A DNA stretch of 64,000 nucleotides from Lactiplantibacillus plantarum (GCF_014131735.1 NZ_CP039121.1:496001-560000); one strand, 5' to 3'. Counted from the first letter of the stretch, positions 34,971 through 44,912 are shown. Notes: a model not told the origin generated them from the sequence alone. Numbers and translations are program-made.

Positions 34971-35537
34971 TTGAACAAGGCAAGATTAGAGGCGTTTACA
35001 GATGCGATTATCGCGATTGTTTTAACGTTATTAGTATTAGACTTACCGCGGCCTCAAACTCCTTCAGTGCGGGCACTCTTTGCGGAATGGCAAAGTATTT
35101 ATGTTTATATCATTACATTTACATTATTGATTTCAATTTGGCTTAATCATCACGATTTATTCGTGCAGGTCAAAAAAATCGATCGGGTTGTTTTTTGGGC
35201 GAATAGTTTCTGGTTGCTATGTCAGTCTTTTATTCCATTCATGGCCTCATGGATTACTAAATTTCCGCATTCAAAATGGCCCGCAGTATTTTATATTCTT
35301 ACGGGTTTTGTTTGGATGTTGGCTTATCAGTTACTAGTAGCCGCCGTTAGAAGATTAAATCCACACATTCATCGTATGAGTAGTCCGGCATTAAGTGTTG
35401 TTTTTGGTGGCTTTTTAGTGGTTCTAACAGTCGCGTTAATTAATCCCGATGTGGGCTTGTTCCTAATCCCCGTTCACGCATTTGCTAGTGTTATTTTGGC
35501 GACTAAACGTAAGTGGCATTTACGCAAGTATTTTTAA
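34971..35537 (+). CDS. TMEM175/DUF1211-family membrane protein (putative K+ channel)
   Basis: 188-residue membrane protein with about five to six TM helices. The N-terminus (MNKARLEAFTDAIIAIVLTLLV) is the TMEM175 signature: conserved Arg and the FSD-like FTD in TM1, where the isoleucine filter of bacterial TMEM175 channels lies. The TTG start at 34971 has an excellent AAGGAGG 9 nt upstream and puts the signature at residue 1. Bacterial members form tetrameric K+-selective leak channels (known for the family). No operon partner. Confidence 0.85.
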   Translation: MNKARLEAFTDAIIAIVLTLLVLDLPRPQTPSVRALFAEWQSIYVYIITFTLLISIWLNHHDLFVQVKKIDRVVFWANSFWLLCQSFIPFMASWITKFPHSKWPAVFYILTGFVWMLAYQLLVAAVRRLNPHIHRMSSPALSVVFGGFLVVLTVALINPDVGLFLIPVHAFASVILATKRKWHLRKYF

Positions 35538-35604
35538 TATAAAGATGAAATTAAAAAGTAGGCTCATATCTGGTTTAGGCTAGTATCGCAATGATAACGA
35601 ACGA

Positions 35605-35649
35605 CAACGCCCGCAAGGTTGAATACTGAGTCCAATCTTGCGGGCGTTG
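35605..35649. terminator. Hairpin between convergent genes
   Basis: CAACGCCCGCAAG (35605-35617) / CTTGCGGGCGTTG (35637-35649), a G+C-rich 13-bp stem. T-runs are weak, but its position between convergent ORFs fits a shared terminator. Confidence 0.6.
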
Positions 35650-35685
35650 CCGGTTAGTATTTAGTTGGTGTTAGTAGGAGTATGC

Positions 35686-36723
35686 TTATGGTTTGGTGAC
35701 GATTCCTAGGTCAATCATAGATTGGGCGGTTGCAATAATCGATTCCGCAGCGGGACGGGGATGCCAATCCAACAATGTTTGGGCTTTATGATTGCTCGTT
35801 TCCGCGTAGGTGCCAACTAGTGAGGCGACCATTCGCAATTCTGGTCGGGCCTTAGCGGCTAGCTTAACCGCTGCATTGGGAATGGTTTTGGTTGGTAGCT
35901 GACTGGCAAAAGCTGGAAAGGCCTGTCTTAAGACATTTGCAACGTCAAGCATGGATAGCGTCTCACCCGTTGTGGCTAGAAAACGTTCGCCGTTAGCTTG
36001 CGGTGCGGTCATGGCAAGCAAGTGCAGACTAGCCACGTCACGAACATCAACATAACCGGAATCAACGTTTGGAACGGCTTTAACTTGGCCTTCTAAGAAT
36101 TGTTGGATTTGAATATTGGAATGTGAATATTTGGCGGACAACACCGGACCCATGACGGCAACGGGATTGACCGTTGTTAATTCTAACCCGCGGCCCTCAT
36201 GGTTAATAAAGTCCCAAGCTGCTAATTCAGCACGTGTCTTGGATTCTTGATAAGGATGGATCGCTTTCCAGTTGAGATCAGACCAGTCAGCTTCAGTGTA
36301 GGGGGTCGTACGATTTTTGTGACCAGCAAAGATGGCCCCGTACGCAGACGTTAACACGACTCGTTTAACGCCCGCATCACGACTAGCAGTTAGAACCCGC
36401 CGAACACCGTCAACGGCTGGTCGGATCATTTCAGCTTTGTTTTTGAAGTTGAGCTTTGGGGTTGGGGAAGCGACGTCGATCGCATAAGTGGCTCCGGCCA
36501 TCGCTTCCGACCAGTGTTCATCATGCGCCAGGTCGGCCACAACAATTTCGAGAGCTGATAAGTCGGTGATACCACCATTGGTCAGCATTTCTTTAATAAC
36601 GGGTGCTTTGGCTAATGAGCGGACCGTTGTGCGGACGGCGTAGCCTTGTTGTAATAATTGACGAATGATATGAATGGCGATAAAACCGCTACCACCAGTG
36701 ACGACGACTAATTGTTTTTGCAT
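35686..36723 (-). CDS. NAD(P)-dependent dihydroflavonol/cinnamyl-reductase-like SDR
   Basis: 345-residue extended SDR. VVTGGSGFIAIHIIRQLLQ at residues 6-24 binds NADP, followed by RTTVRS. Active site: Ser in LTSAYGAI and YQESK (YxxxK). Similar to dihydroflavonol 4-reductase, methylglyoxal/aldehyde reductase of yeast (Gre2) and bacterial relatives, reducing aldehydes or ketones. Starts at ATG after TTGGAGGTAGTCCC. Divergent TetR gene about 125 bp away is the likely regulator. Confidence 0.88.
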   Translation of the reverse strand: MQKQLVVVTGGSGFIAIHIIRQLLQQGYAVRTTVRSLAKAPVIKEMLTNGGITDLSALEIVVADLAHDEHWSEAMAGATYAIDVASPTPKLNFKNKAEMIRPAVDGVRRVLTASRDAGVKRVVLTSAYGAIFAGHKNRTTPYTEADWSDLNWKAIHPYQESKTRAELAAWDFINHEGRGLELTTVNPVAVMGPVLSAKYSHSNIQIQQFLEGQVKAVPNVDSGYVDVRDVASLHLLAMTAPQANGERFLATTGETLSMLDVANVLRQAFPAFASQLPTKTIPNAAVKLAAKARPELRMVASLVGTYAETSNHKAQTLLDWHPRPAAESIIATAQSMIDLGIVTKP

Positions 36724-36849
36724 GGGACTACCTCCAAATGAATTTATGAATTGCTGTTACACTTGTAACGTCTGTGCCAGTATCTTACAATGGGGTCACG
36801 ACGAATACAAGGTAATCACGAGCATCTGTGACAGAATGGAGGAATTGTT

Positions 36850-37416
36850 ATGGCAGCGACCAATCACGCGCAAGCAATCAAAAAGGATTCACAAACTTAT
36901 TTAACTACGGCCTTATTACAATTATTAAGGACTCATGATTTAGATACGATTACGGTGACCCAAGTTGTCAAGCGAGCTGGGGTCAGCCGGATGGCCTTTT
37001 ACCGTAACTTTACGACACTCGAAGATCTTTTGACAGCGTACTTCGCCCCGGCGATTGCAGCGCGGTTTCAGGACGTCTTGCAGCATGTACCGGCCAATCG
37101 GAAGTTATTAGCGATGGGTCAATTTTTTAGTGATTTTGCGCCGACGTTACGACTGGCTGAGCAACGTGGTTTTGAAAATATTATTCAACAACTTTTTAAC
37201 GCTAATATGACTAATTATTACCAAACAACGATGGCAAATGGGACGCTCACGGCGGTGCAACTTAAGTATTGGACAAGATTCATGAGTGCCGGGGTATACG
37301 CAATTTGGCGCGAATGGCTACTGGGTGGACAGTTGGAGTCCTTAACAACGATTCATGAATTACTAGCAACTTTGCAGACGGCAACGATGCAGGCGCTGAC
37401 TCAGGCTCAAAAATGA
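36850..37416 (+). CDS. TetR/AcrR-family regulator
   Basis: 188-residue TetR regulator. HTH ITVTQVVKRAGVSRMAFYRN at residues 34-53. ATG 36850 follows TGGAGGAATTGTT. Divergent from the dihydroflavonol-reductase-like gene, which it probably represses. Overlap with the adjacent methionine-rich frame is spurious. Confidence 0.85.
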   Translation: MAATNHAQAIKKDSQTYLTTALLQLLRTHDLDTITVTQVVKRAGVSRMAFYRNFTTLEDLLTAYFAPAIAARFQDVLQHVPANRKLLAMGQFFSDFAPTLRLAEQRGFENIIQQLFNANMTNYYQTTMANGTLTAVQLKYWTRFMSAGVYAIWREWLLGGQLESLTTIHELLATLQTATMQALTQAQK

Positions 37417-37503
37417 GCAGTGGAAGAATGATCCTAAATTAGCGGTGTGAGGAGGTCGAAACGCCGATTTTAGCGTGTTGATTGGGTACTTATGAGCAAT
37501 TGT

Positions 37504-37557
37504 AAAAGCCACCTAGCCATGCACCGGCAGAGCTCGGTGCGGTTAGGTGGCTTTTTT
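37504..37557. terminator. Bidirectional terminator
   Basis: AAAAGCCACCTA (37504-37515) / TAGGTGGCTTTT (37544-37555) with inner GCACCG/CGGTGC stem. Lies between convergent tetR and SDR genes. Confidence 0.85.
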
Positions 37558-37574
37558 AATCAAATGAGCTGAGA

Positions 37575-38303
37575 TTAAGCATCTTGGGCCGTGGCAGCAA
37601 TGTCAACTTCACGGATATTGACATTTTGCGGCATGTCATACATGAACTTGACCGTGGCAGCTACGTGCTTGGGGTCCAAAGTCAGGCCACCCATGGAAGC
37701 TTTCCATGCTTCGTAATCGGACAGTGCCGACTTGCTAGTAACGTGGGTTAACAGCTCAGTTTCGGCTGCACCGGGGGCTACCAGCATGACGCGCACGTTC
37801 TTCGGCGCATTTTCTTCACGGAGTGTCTCGGATAGCCCGTGGACGCCAAACTTGGATGCAACGTAAGCGGCGTGATTGACGAACGTTTTCTTGCCAGCTA
37901 ACGATGACATATTGAGAATCGTTCCATGTTCCCGGTCACGCATGTCATTTAGGACAATTTGAGTGCCGTTTAAAACACCCATCACGTTCGTATTAAGCAT
38001 GGTTTGCCACTCTTGTGGGTCCTGATTTTGAACATTTCCTAGTAACATTAATCCCGCATTATTAACTAGTAAGTCGGTCTTGCCATACTTGGCTTCGGCC
38101 TTGCGAACGGCAGTTTCGAATTGGTGATAGTTGGTCACATCGACTGTGTCGATCATGGCATTTTCAAAGTTCGCAGATAAGGCGGCTAACTTTGCTTGGC
38201 GACGCCCTAATAGTAACAGTGGGTAGTTGTCAGCGGCGAATAACTTGGCAATCTCGGCACCAAAGCCAGAACTGGCTCCAGTAATGACGACTAATGGTTT
38301 CAT
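37575..38303 (-). CDS. Classical short-chain dehydrogenase/reductase
   Basis: 242-residue classical SDR. TGASSGFG at residues 8-15, GRRQAKL suggesting NADP, DVTN, NNAGLM, Ser in LNMSSLAG, and YVASK as YxxxK. Related to YdfG-type broad-range oxidoreductases and to the SDR at 24.7 kb. ATG follows ACGGAGG. Divergent from an HxlR regulator 130 bp away, which probably controls it in response to electrophiles. Confidence 0.9.
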   Translation of the reverse strand: MKPLVVITGASSGFGAEIAKLFAADNYPLLLLGRRQAKLAALSANFENAMIDTVDVTNYHQFETAVRKAEAKYGKTDLLVNNAGLMLLGNVQNQDPQEWQTMLNTNVMGVLNGTQIVLNDMRDREHGTILNMSSLAGKKTFVNHAAYVASKFGVHGLSETLREENAPKNVRVMLVAPGAAETELLTHVTSKSALSDYEAWKASMGGLTLDPKHVAATVKFMYDMPQNVNIREVDIAATAQDA

Positions 38304-38341
38304 TTTGTAATTCCTCCGTAATTTTGGATAATGGTTTTCGT

Positions 38342-38403
38342 TTGAATTTTCAACGATTTACAGTATACTTGGCTAGATTAAACGCGACAAGTACGCACTT
38401 TTA
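38342..38403 (+). promoter_or_regulatory. Promoter and candidate HxlR operator
   Basis: TTGAAT (38342-38347), 16 nt, TATACT (38364-38369), then ACAAGTACGCACTTTTA at 38387-38403. The same element, ACAAGTAC..ACTTTnA, recurs before the other HxlR gene at 52888-52904, at nearly the same distance behind a TATACT box. That suggests a shared or related operator. Confidence 0.55.
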
Positions 38404-38435
38404 GGTAACCACCAATTGAGAGCAGGGAGTTAATA

Positions 38436-38801
38436 ATGTTAAAAGAACGGGTAACTGCGCAACCACGCTACCGAAATGAATTTGATGCCACGATGCAGTT
38501 GATTCGTGGTAAGTGGAAAATCATGATTTTGTTTGAACTGGCCGAGGTTAAAGTCAGCCGTTTTGCTGACTTGCAACACCATATTCAAGCGGTAACGCAT
38601 AAAACACTGGCGAGTCAATTGAAGGAATTGGAACAAGATGAGTTGATCGAACGGCATGATTTTAAGACCGCTCAGCCGCATGTCGAATACCGGTTGACCG
38701 CTAAGGGGCAGAGCTTGATTCCCATCCTAGATGCGATTTGTACCTGGGGTGATCAACATGTTGATCCAGCTTTGATTGAACGTTCACTGTGTGACGAATA
38801 G
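38436..38801 (+). CDS. HxlR-family (DUF24) regulator
   Basis: 121-residue winged-helix regulator of the HxlR/YodB type. The hallmark MQLIRGKWKIMILFEL lies near residues 21-36 and LASQLKELEQDELIER is the recognition region. The only cysteines are C-terminal (CTWG at about 108 and C119), not the N-terminal cysteine used by YodB for quinone sensing. ATG 38436. Divergent from the SDR gene. Confidence 0.88.
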   Translation: MLKERVTAQPRYRNEFDATMQLIRGKWKIMILFELAEVKVSRFADLQHHIQAVTHKTLASQLKELEQDELIERHDFKTAQPHVEYRLTAKGQSLIPILDAICTWGDQHVDPALIERSLCDE

Positions 38802-38898
38802 GCTAGTCTAAACGGGAGCGTGGGCTTTGTACGGCGCCATGGGAAAAGTACGTTGTCAGTCAAAAGCAACTAGCGGCGCTGTTTTGATGACCATTACT

Positions 38899-38946
38899 AA
38901 ATAATCGCTTCAAGAATTTCTAATGACATTCTTGAAGCGATTATTT
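38899..38946 (+). terminator. Terminator after hxlR
   Basis: 19-bp perfect inverted repeat AAATAATCGCTTCAAGAAT (38899-38917) / 38928-38946. Confidence 0.8.
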
Positions 38947-39084
38947 GTTATTCAACTAACTCGTGCTGTTTGAAAGCTGACAGCCAGCTATACGGGCTGT
39001 TTTATAAGATGAACCAACTATTGCCGCCGGGATGGGGGTGGGTCGTTATCATAGACGAGTACAACGCGGAATCGATGATTTGAA

Positions 39085-39369
39085 TTAATCGATTGCCGTT
39101 ACGGTGACAGCGACGACATCGCCAATGCTTTTGTGGAGTTTTGCACGAATATCCTTACGAATACCTAAGATATAACAAATACTACCATCAAGGTTTTTAA
39201 CACCCATATTAACGATAGAACCGTTGTAAGGGACCTCATCGAAAGTGGCATGGACTTTGACGCGCCCCTTACCGAAAAGGTCGCGAATATCGAAGGGACA
39301 GGCCACGTAAGCCCCACCTTTGCCAATTGTTGCGGCTTGAATCGGTGCGTCAAATTGATAAGTCTTCAT
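39085..39369 (-). CDS. DUF1905 small protein
   Basis: 94-residue protein matching DUF1905: FDAPIQ...GGAYVACPFDIRDLFGKGRVKVHATFDEVPYNGSI, then GIRKDIRAKLHKSIGDVV. It is a small beta-barrel of unknown function, found alone or fused to YdeI/OmdA-like domains. ATG follows GCGGAGGTCATATA. No partner gene nearby. Confidence 0.85.
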   Translation of the reverse strand: MKTYQFDAPIQAATIGKGGAYVACPFDIRDLFGKGRVKVHATFDEVPYNGSIVNMGVKNLDGSICYILGIRKDIRAKLHKSIGDVVAVTVTAID

Positions 39370-39654
39370 TATTATATGACCTCCGCCTAAGCGTAATTAT
39401 GGAACGGCTTCATTTTTATAATCAGATTTCCATATTATCATAGCAAATTAGCAATTGTTGGTGAACTAAGTGGTCACTCACAACTAATTATAATTAAGGT
39501 GAACCGCTATTTGCGTGAAATATTAACCGGGTATATCGTTGGTATCAAAAATATTTATCGAAAAGTACAATTATTATACTAAATCCCCTTGCGAGCGGGG
39601 CAATCAACCGCTTATAATTAAACTGCTTTAAGTAAATTAAAAAAGGGTGTTTAC

Positions 39655-42237
39655 ATGAATTTTAAATCACAAAATCCAATTGATGCAAGTCAGTCGGAAA
39701 GATTCAAGCTTTATAAGTCGGGGAAACTTTGGCTGGTTGCTGGATTAACTTTCTTCTCATTTTTAGGAGGTTCCGTTCTTAACAATACAAACGTGCACGC
39801 TGATGCTACAAATGCAACGACAACATCGTCTTCAGCTGCAAGCACGGCCTCTAGTGCAAGTGTTGCAACGAGCTCTGCTGCTAGCGATGCGACGACTAAA
39901 GCGACCTCAGTTTCGTCAAGTGCTGCGACTCAAGTAACGAGTGCGGCAACAACTAAGACGACCAGTCAAGCAGCGACGGCATCGTCGAGTGCGGCCACTA
40001 GCCAATCGACCAGTACAGCATCTAGCTCGACTAGTCAAGCAACTAAGACGGCTTCGAGTGCAGCCACTAGTACTTCTGCAACGGCTACAAGCCAAGCAAC
40101 CAGTGTCGCTTCTAGTACGGCAACCACTACTCAAGTAAGTCATACCGCAAGCAGTACTGCTGCCAGTGCTGCTTCAAGTACTGCAACGGTCAAGGCTGTT
40201 AAGGCCGCTTCAAGTACGGTAAGTAGTGCGGCGACGACCGCTACTAAAGCCACAGCTAAAGTTGCTGCCGTTGCTTATACCGCAGCAACGACGTCTTCAA
40301 CGGATGTCTGGACGATTGGGGATACGACTCGGCCACGCGTTGATGTTGTTGACGTGGCGTCATATCAAAGTACCATGACGCAATCTGATTTCAATAAGTT
40401 AAAGGCTGCGGGTGTTAAGACGGTCATCGTTAAGTCGACTGAAGGCACTGATTACACGAACCCAGCTGCACTGAACCAAGCAAAGATGGCTAACAAAGCT
40501 GGCTTGAACGTTGATTTCTACCACTATGCAACGTTTAGCACGGCTGATGCGGCTAAATCTGAAGCGACTAACATGGCTGGTTTCTTAGTTAAGAACAATG
40601 TTTCAACCAAAGTTCTCTTGTTCGCTGACATGGAAGATTCATCTTCATACTCAGTTAACGCAACGGCGAACTTGAACGCGTTCTGGTCAACGTTAGATTC
40701 CTTTGGTTACAAGAATCACGGCGTTTATACGTCCAACTCATACTTATATCGGGATGCTGTTGTTAAGACAGTTGGCCAATCACGTGTATGGCGGGCCCAA
40801 TACCCATACACACCTTCTGCTAATAACCTTTGGAACACCAATGATGGTGCATGGCAATTCTCCGATACGGCACTCTTACCATCTGGTTCAGATTATACCG
40901 GTTACATTGATGTCAGCATCGATTACAATGGTTTAACTGAAGATAGTGCCGGGACCAATACATTCGTAACGACAACTAGTAGCAATGATACGACGACTAG
41001 TGAAGTAACGACTGACACTAGTGCTACGACCAATACGTCAACTAGTTCAACGACTAAGAAGGCCTCTGGTTGGTATACCTTTACCAAGAACACAGCCATC
41101 AAGAGCGCTGCCAGTGACAGTGCTAAAACCGTTGGAACTTACAGCAAGGGTAACCGCGTTTACTATAATGCTGAAGTTACAACTAATGGTGAAACTTGGT
41201 TACGTTACTTAAGTTACAGTGGTAGCGAACATTTTGTTAAGATTGCCGCAGCTAAAACGACCACGACTAAGCCTGCCGCAAGCACTAGCAAGACGGTTAC
41301 CAAGAATGAAACTGGCACTTACAAGTTTACTAAAACGACAGCTATCAAGGGCTCAGTTAGTGACTCAGCTAAGACTTTAGGGACTTACTACAAGGGTGAC
41401 ACGGTTTATTACAATGCCAAGGTTACTAAGAATGGTGAAACTTGGCTCCGTTACCTGAGTTACAGTGGTGCGCAACACTACGTTAAGATCAGTGGTGCAG
41501 CTACGTCAACGACTACCACCAAGCCAGCTACTAGTTCTAGCAAGACGGTCACTAAGGCTGAAACTGGGACTTACAAGTTTACTGGCACCACGGCCATCAA
41601 GGGTTCAGTTAATGATTCAGCCAAGACTTTAGGGACTTACTACAAGGGTGATACGGTTTATTACAATGCCAAAGTCACTAAGAACGGCCAAACTTGGCTT
41701 CGTTACTTGAGTTACAGTGGTGCGCAACACTACGTTAAGATTAGTGGTGCAGCCACAACAACGACGACGTCAAGCAAGTCAACGGCTACGGCTAGTGCTA
41801 AGACAGTTGCGCAAAGCGGGACTTACAAGTTTGCTAAGACGACTGCCATCAAGTCTTCAGCAAGTGACGCCGCGTCAACTGTTGGGACTTACTACAAAGG
41901 CAATACGGTCAATTACAACGCCAAAGTAACGACTAACGGTCAAACTTGGTTACGTTACACGAGTTACAGTGGTGCGCAACACTACGTTAAGGTCAGTGGC
42001 GGTGCTGCAACGACCACGTCATCTTCAGCAAGTAAGACGACGGCGGCTGCTGGTACGTACACGTTCAAGACCACAACGAATATTCGGACCGCTGCTAGTC
42101 TAAATGCCTCAGTTGTTGGCCAATACTACGCGGGCGAATCCGTTTATTATATCGGAACGGTTTCTGCGGACGGCTATCAATGGCTGAAGTACTTATCTAA
42201 CTCTGGTGCTTACCATTACGTTGCTAAGATTGGCTAA
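39655..42237 (+). CDS. lys2: Secreted GH25 muramidase with AST stalk and five SH3b repeats (Lys2 type)
   Basis: 860-residue peptidoglycan hydrolase. A KxYKxGKxW-type signal (FKLYKSGKLWLVAGLTFFSF) begins near residue 16. Residues 45-220 are an Ala/Ser/Thr-rich domain, probably O-glycosylated as in L. plantarum Acm2. The GH25 lysozyme domain (residues about 226-428) has the family VDVASYQ start and LLFADMED active-site strand with the DxE pair; it cleaves MurNAc-GlcNAc bonds. Five SH3b wall-binding repeats fill residues 470-860. The architecture matches Lys2 of L. plantarum, an accessory autolysin. ATG follows AAAAAAGGGTG. It is monocistronic, with a strong terminator. Confidence 0.9.
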   Translation: MNFKSQNPIDASQSERFKLYKSGKLWLVAGLTFFSFLGGSVLNNTNVHADATNATTTSSSAASTASSASVATSSAASDATTKATSVSSSAATQVTSAATTKTTSQAATASSSAATSQSTSTASSSTSQATKTASSAATSTSATATSQATSVASSTATTTQVSHTASSTAASAASSTATVKAVKAASSTVSSAATTATKATAKVAAVAYTAATTSSTDVWTIGDTTRPRVDVVDVASYQSTMTQSDFNKLKAAGVKTVIVKSTEGTDYTNPAALNQAKMANKAGLNVDFYHYATFSTADAAKSEATNMAGFLVKNNVSTKVLLFADMEDSSSYSVNATANLNAFWSTLDSFGYKNHGVYTSNSYLYRDAVVKTVGQSRVWRAQYPYTPSANNLWNTNDGAWQFSDTALLPSGSDYTGYIDVSIDYNGLTEDSAGTNTFVTTTSSNDTTTSEVTTDTSATTNTSTSSTTKKASGWYTFTKNTAIKSAASDSAKTVGTYSKGNRVYYNAEVTTNGETWLRYLSYSGSEHFVKIAAAKTTTTKPAASTSKTVTKNETGTYKFTKTTAIKGSVSDSAKTLGTYYKGDTVYYNAKVTKNGETWLRYLSYSGAQHYVKISGAATSTTTTKPATSSSKTVTKAETGTYKFTGTTAIKGSVNDSAKTLGTYYKGDTVYYNAKVTKNGQTWLRYLSYSGAQHYVKISGAATTTTTSSKSTATASAKTVAQSGTYKFAKTTAIKSSASDAASTVGTYYKGNTVNYNAKVTTNGQTWLRYTSYSGAQHYVKVSGGAATTTSSSASKTTAAAGTYTFKTTTNIRTAASLNASVVGQYYAGESVYYIGTVSADGYQWLKYLSNSGAYHYVAKIG
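41067..42234 (+). repeat. Five tandem SH3b wall-binding repeats in lys2
   Basis: Units begin near 41067, 41311, 41563, 41815 and 42050, spaced about 240-250 nt. Repeats 2 and 3 are nearly identical (GTYKF..TTAIKGSV.DSAKTLG), suggesting recent duplication or gene conversion; the fifth is most diverged. Confidence 0.85.
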
Positions 42238-42264
42238 CAATTAGTTACCAATTACTAGTGCAAT

Positions 42265-42320
42265 AACAAAACAGGCTTTGAGATCACGTCAAGCGACGCG
42301 ATTTCAAAGCCTGTTTTGTT
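42265..42320 (+). terminator. Terminator after lys2
   Basis: AACAAAACAGGCTTTGA (42265-42281) / TCAAAGCCTGTTTTGTT (42304-42320), perfect 17-bp stem. Confidence 0.85.
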
Positions 42321-42507
42321 GTGTGATTGAGTTAGTGGCCTGTTCATCTTATTTTGACAAAAGTCGGCATAGACGCACTTGACAAAAAGTTTATACTGAT
42401 TCGAACTTCTTTCAGTGGGCCTAAGCTGGTAGCTTTTGACACTAAAAGTTTGAAGCATGCTTCGTATTCAAGCACGTGTAATCGGTGCTGTAGTGAGGGG
42501 CTAATGT

Positions 42508-43920
42508 TTATAAAACAACTAAGCCACCAGCACCGTTGTCGTAGTCAGGTTTCTGAGCAGTGACAACCAGTTTTTCGTTAACAAAGGCCATTAAGCCCAG
42601 GCTGCTTAACTCGCGACCATAGCCGGAGCCCTTGACGCCACCAAATGGTAGTTCTGGTAAGGAGCTGAGGAAGGTGTTAACGAAGACCATCCCAGTTTCA
42701 ATTTGTTGGGCAACCGCTTTGCCATGCGCCGCAGTTCCGGCGAAGACGATGCCACCTAAGCCCAGTTCAGAGTTGTTGGCTAAATCGATAGCTGCTTGTT
42801 CAGAATCAACTTTGAAGACTTGGGCAACTGGACCGAACATTTCTTCGTAAAAGAGGGGGTTGTCTTGATCAATGTCCGTTAAGATGGTTGGTTGGAAGAA
42901 TTGGCCAGGTAAGTCGATTGGTTCGTTGCCATAAGCAACGGTTGCACCACCGGCAATGGCCCGGTCAACTTGGTCTTGTAGCTTTTCCTTAGCGCGTTTG
43001 GAATTCATCGGTGCCAGGGTAGTTTGTGGGTCCATAGGATCGCCAGGGACTAATTTGGCAAAACGTTCCTTCAACTTTGCTAAGAAATCATCGTACACAT
43101 CCGCAGCGACAATAAAGCGTTTTGATGAGGTGCAGACTTGCCCAGCGTTGTATAACCGGACCCGCCATGCTAAGTTGACTGCTTCGTCAATATCAGCATC
43201 CGCTAAGACGACGAAAGCGTCCGAACCACCTAATTCCATAGAACTCTTCTTCAAGTTTGCACCGGCCGCTTTGGCAACCGCTTGTCCACCACGCTTAGAA
43301 CCAGTCAGTGCGACGCCTTGGATGCGGGGGTCGGCAATAATATCGCTAACTTGATCATAGTTTAAGAAGAGGTTCGTTAGACTACCAGCGGGAGCACCAG
43401 CTTCTTCGACAATCTTGGCGAAGGCCGCAGCCGATCCCGGTGTATTAGAGGCGTGCTTTAAAATCATTGGATTGCCGACCATGTAGTTCGGTGCGAAGAC
43501 CCGCATGATTTGGTAGTATGGGAAGTTCCAAGGTTCGACCAACATCAGGACACCGGTTGCTTGTTTTTCAATTTCGGCATCGCCCGTTGCTTGAGTGCTG
43601 ATTGGGGTCGGTGCCAATAATTCAGCACCGTGATCAGCATAGTAATCAGCAATCATGGCGCATAGTTCGACTTCACCTTGAGATTCACTCAGTAATTTAC
43701 CCATGTCGATTGTTGCAATTTTAGCTAATTCATCTTTATGTTCACGTAACAGTGCGGCAATCTTATGGAGGCTGGCTGCACGGGAACTAACGGGTTCATG
43801 ACGCCATTGGTGATAAAGGGCGTCGCCGGTAGTTAAGGCCTGTTCGATTTGGTCAGTGGTTGCGTTGTCGTAAGTTTTAACAACTTCATTGGTATATGGA
43901 TTAATTGTTTGATAAGCCAT
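42508..43920 (-). CDS. gabD: Succinate-semialdehyde dehydrogenase (aldehyde dehydrogenase family)
   Basis: 470-residue aldehyde dehydrogenase. Catalytic Glu in MELGGSD, catalytic Cys in [12 protein letters not shown], and [10 protein letters not shown] in the cofactor region. It matches the lactobacillar GabD group, oxidising succinate semialdehyde (and related aldehydes) with NAD(P). No GABA transaminase lies nearby, so the in vivo aldehyde may differ. ATG follows AGGAGGAGTTTACT read from the minus strand. Downstream of the NmrA-like gene, about 40 bp apart and same strand, so probably co-transcribed and under the TetR operators. Confidence 0.9.
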   Translation of the reverse strand: MAYQTINPYTNEVVKTYDNATTDQIEQALTTGDALYHQWRHEPVSSRAASLHKIAALLREHKDELAKIATIDMGKLLSESQGEVELCAMIADYYADHGAELLAPTPISTQATGDAEIEKQATGVLMLVEPWNFPYYQIMRVFAPNYMVGNPMILKHASNTPGSAAAFAKIVEEAGAPAGSLTNLFLNYDQVSDIIADPRIQGVALTGSKRGGQAVAKAAGANLKKSSMELGGSDAFVVLADADIDEAVNLAWRVRLYNAGQVCTSSKRFIVAADVYDDFLAKLKERFAKLVPGDPMDPQTTLAPMNSKRAKEKLQDQVDRAIAGGATVAYGNEPIDLPGQFFQPTILTDIDQDNPLFYEEMFGPVAQVFKVDSEQAAIDLANNSELGLGGIVFAGTAAHGKAVAQQIETGMVFVNTFLSSLPELPFGGVKGSGYGRELSSLGLMAFVNEKLVVTAQKPDYDNGAGGLVVL

Positions 43921-43959
43921 AGTAAACTCCTCCTATAAATGTTCAGGTATTGTAAACGG

Positions 43960-44874
43960 TTAATCTGCGATTGTATGGGACTGGTAACCGCCTTCACTAT
44001 TGTACGCTACCACAAAAGTACGGACAAAGTCAGCTAATTTGACTTGACCAGCGCTAGTGTCAGAAGCATTTAGATCTGCATAAAGTCCTTCAGGTTCGCG
44101 CTGATAACGACTAGTTTGGACTAATGAAGCGGCAATTTTAACGGGAACACCGTGGTTCGTCAAGTTAGCTTGATATTGTTCATCTGAGATTTGTACCCAT
44201 TGTAGATCGGGCATGTTTAAGGCGTCGCGCAGATCAGCAACGAATTGGTCACCGGTGAACGTATCACTGAAGGCATACTTGACGGTGATACCGGCTGGCG
44301 TGTGATCAATTAGGGGATAAACGACACTGGCAATGTCCTCGGGCGCAACGTATTTTTGTGCTGAAGCAGCAGGCGTGCTGGAATAAATTTTATGTTCAGC
44401 CTTGATTGTTGCTAAGTTACCGAACAAGTTAGCATAAAATCCGGTTGGACGGACAAAAGCCAGGTTAACCCCGTCAAGTTGTCGTAATTCATGTTCAATT
44501 AAGTTGTAAGCATGCAGCGAGCCAGCCACTTCATCGGCATCTGCGCCGATGCTACTGAGGTTGACGACGTTGGTGACGCCGGCATTTTCAATTGCCTGTT
44601 TCCAAATTTTAGCCTGAGCCACGGCCCCTTCGAAGGGATCATCACCGATACCACCAGAAAGCATGAGATAAACCACATCTTTGTCAGTAAAAGTGGTGGA
44701 TAAGAAATCAACATCAGTCATTGTACCAATGGCGGCATGGGCGCCGACAGCTTCAATTGAAGCTTGGCGCTTAGGACTAGTTGAGATAACGGTGACGTCA
44801 TGACCGGCTTGGACGAGCTTAGGAACAACGATCCGATTAATGTTTCCTAATGAACCTAACATTGCAATTTTCAT
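43960..44874 (-). CDS. NmrA-like NAD(P)-binding protein
   Basis: 304-residue atypical SDR of the NmrA/HSCARG type. Rossmann start MKIAMLGSLGNINRIVVPKL, acidic-to-basic switch after beta-2 (ISTSPKRQ) suggesting NADP. No YxxxK motif. Such proteins act as redox sensors or quinone/isoflavone reductase-like enzymes. ATG follows AGAGGTTC. It is the first gene of a leftward pair with gabD, transcribed from an operator-controlled promoter. Divergent TetR. Confidence 0.85.
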   Translation of the reverse strand: MKIAMLGSLGNINRIVVPKLVQAGHDVTVISTSPKRQASIEAVGAHAAIGTMTDVDFLSTTFTDKDVVYLMLSGGIGDDPFEGAVAQAKIWKQAIENAGVTNVVNLSSIGADADEVAGSLHAYNLIEHELRQLDGVNLAFVRPTGFYANLFGNLATIKAEHKIYSSTPAASAQKYVAPEDIASVVYPLIDHTPAGITVKYAFSDTFTGDQFVADLRDALNMPDLQWVQISDEQYQANLTNHGVPVKIAASLVQTSRYQREPEGLYADLNASDTSAGQVKLADFVRTFVVAYNSEGGYQSHTIAD

Positions 44875-44912
44875 AATTATAGAACCTCTTTAAAATTTGA
44901 TTTTTATTTTTA

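Noticed and set aside
41067..42234. Regular repeats resembling a CRISPR array
   Set aside because: Unit is about 245 nt and in frame, encoding SH3b domains; no 25-35-nt repeat with unique spacers.
42632..43354. Plus-strand frames in the gabD region
   Set aside because: Antisense shadows of an unmistakable aldehyde dehydrogenase.
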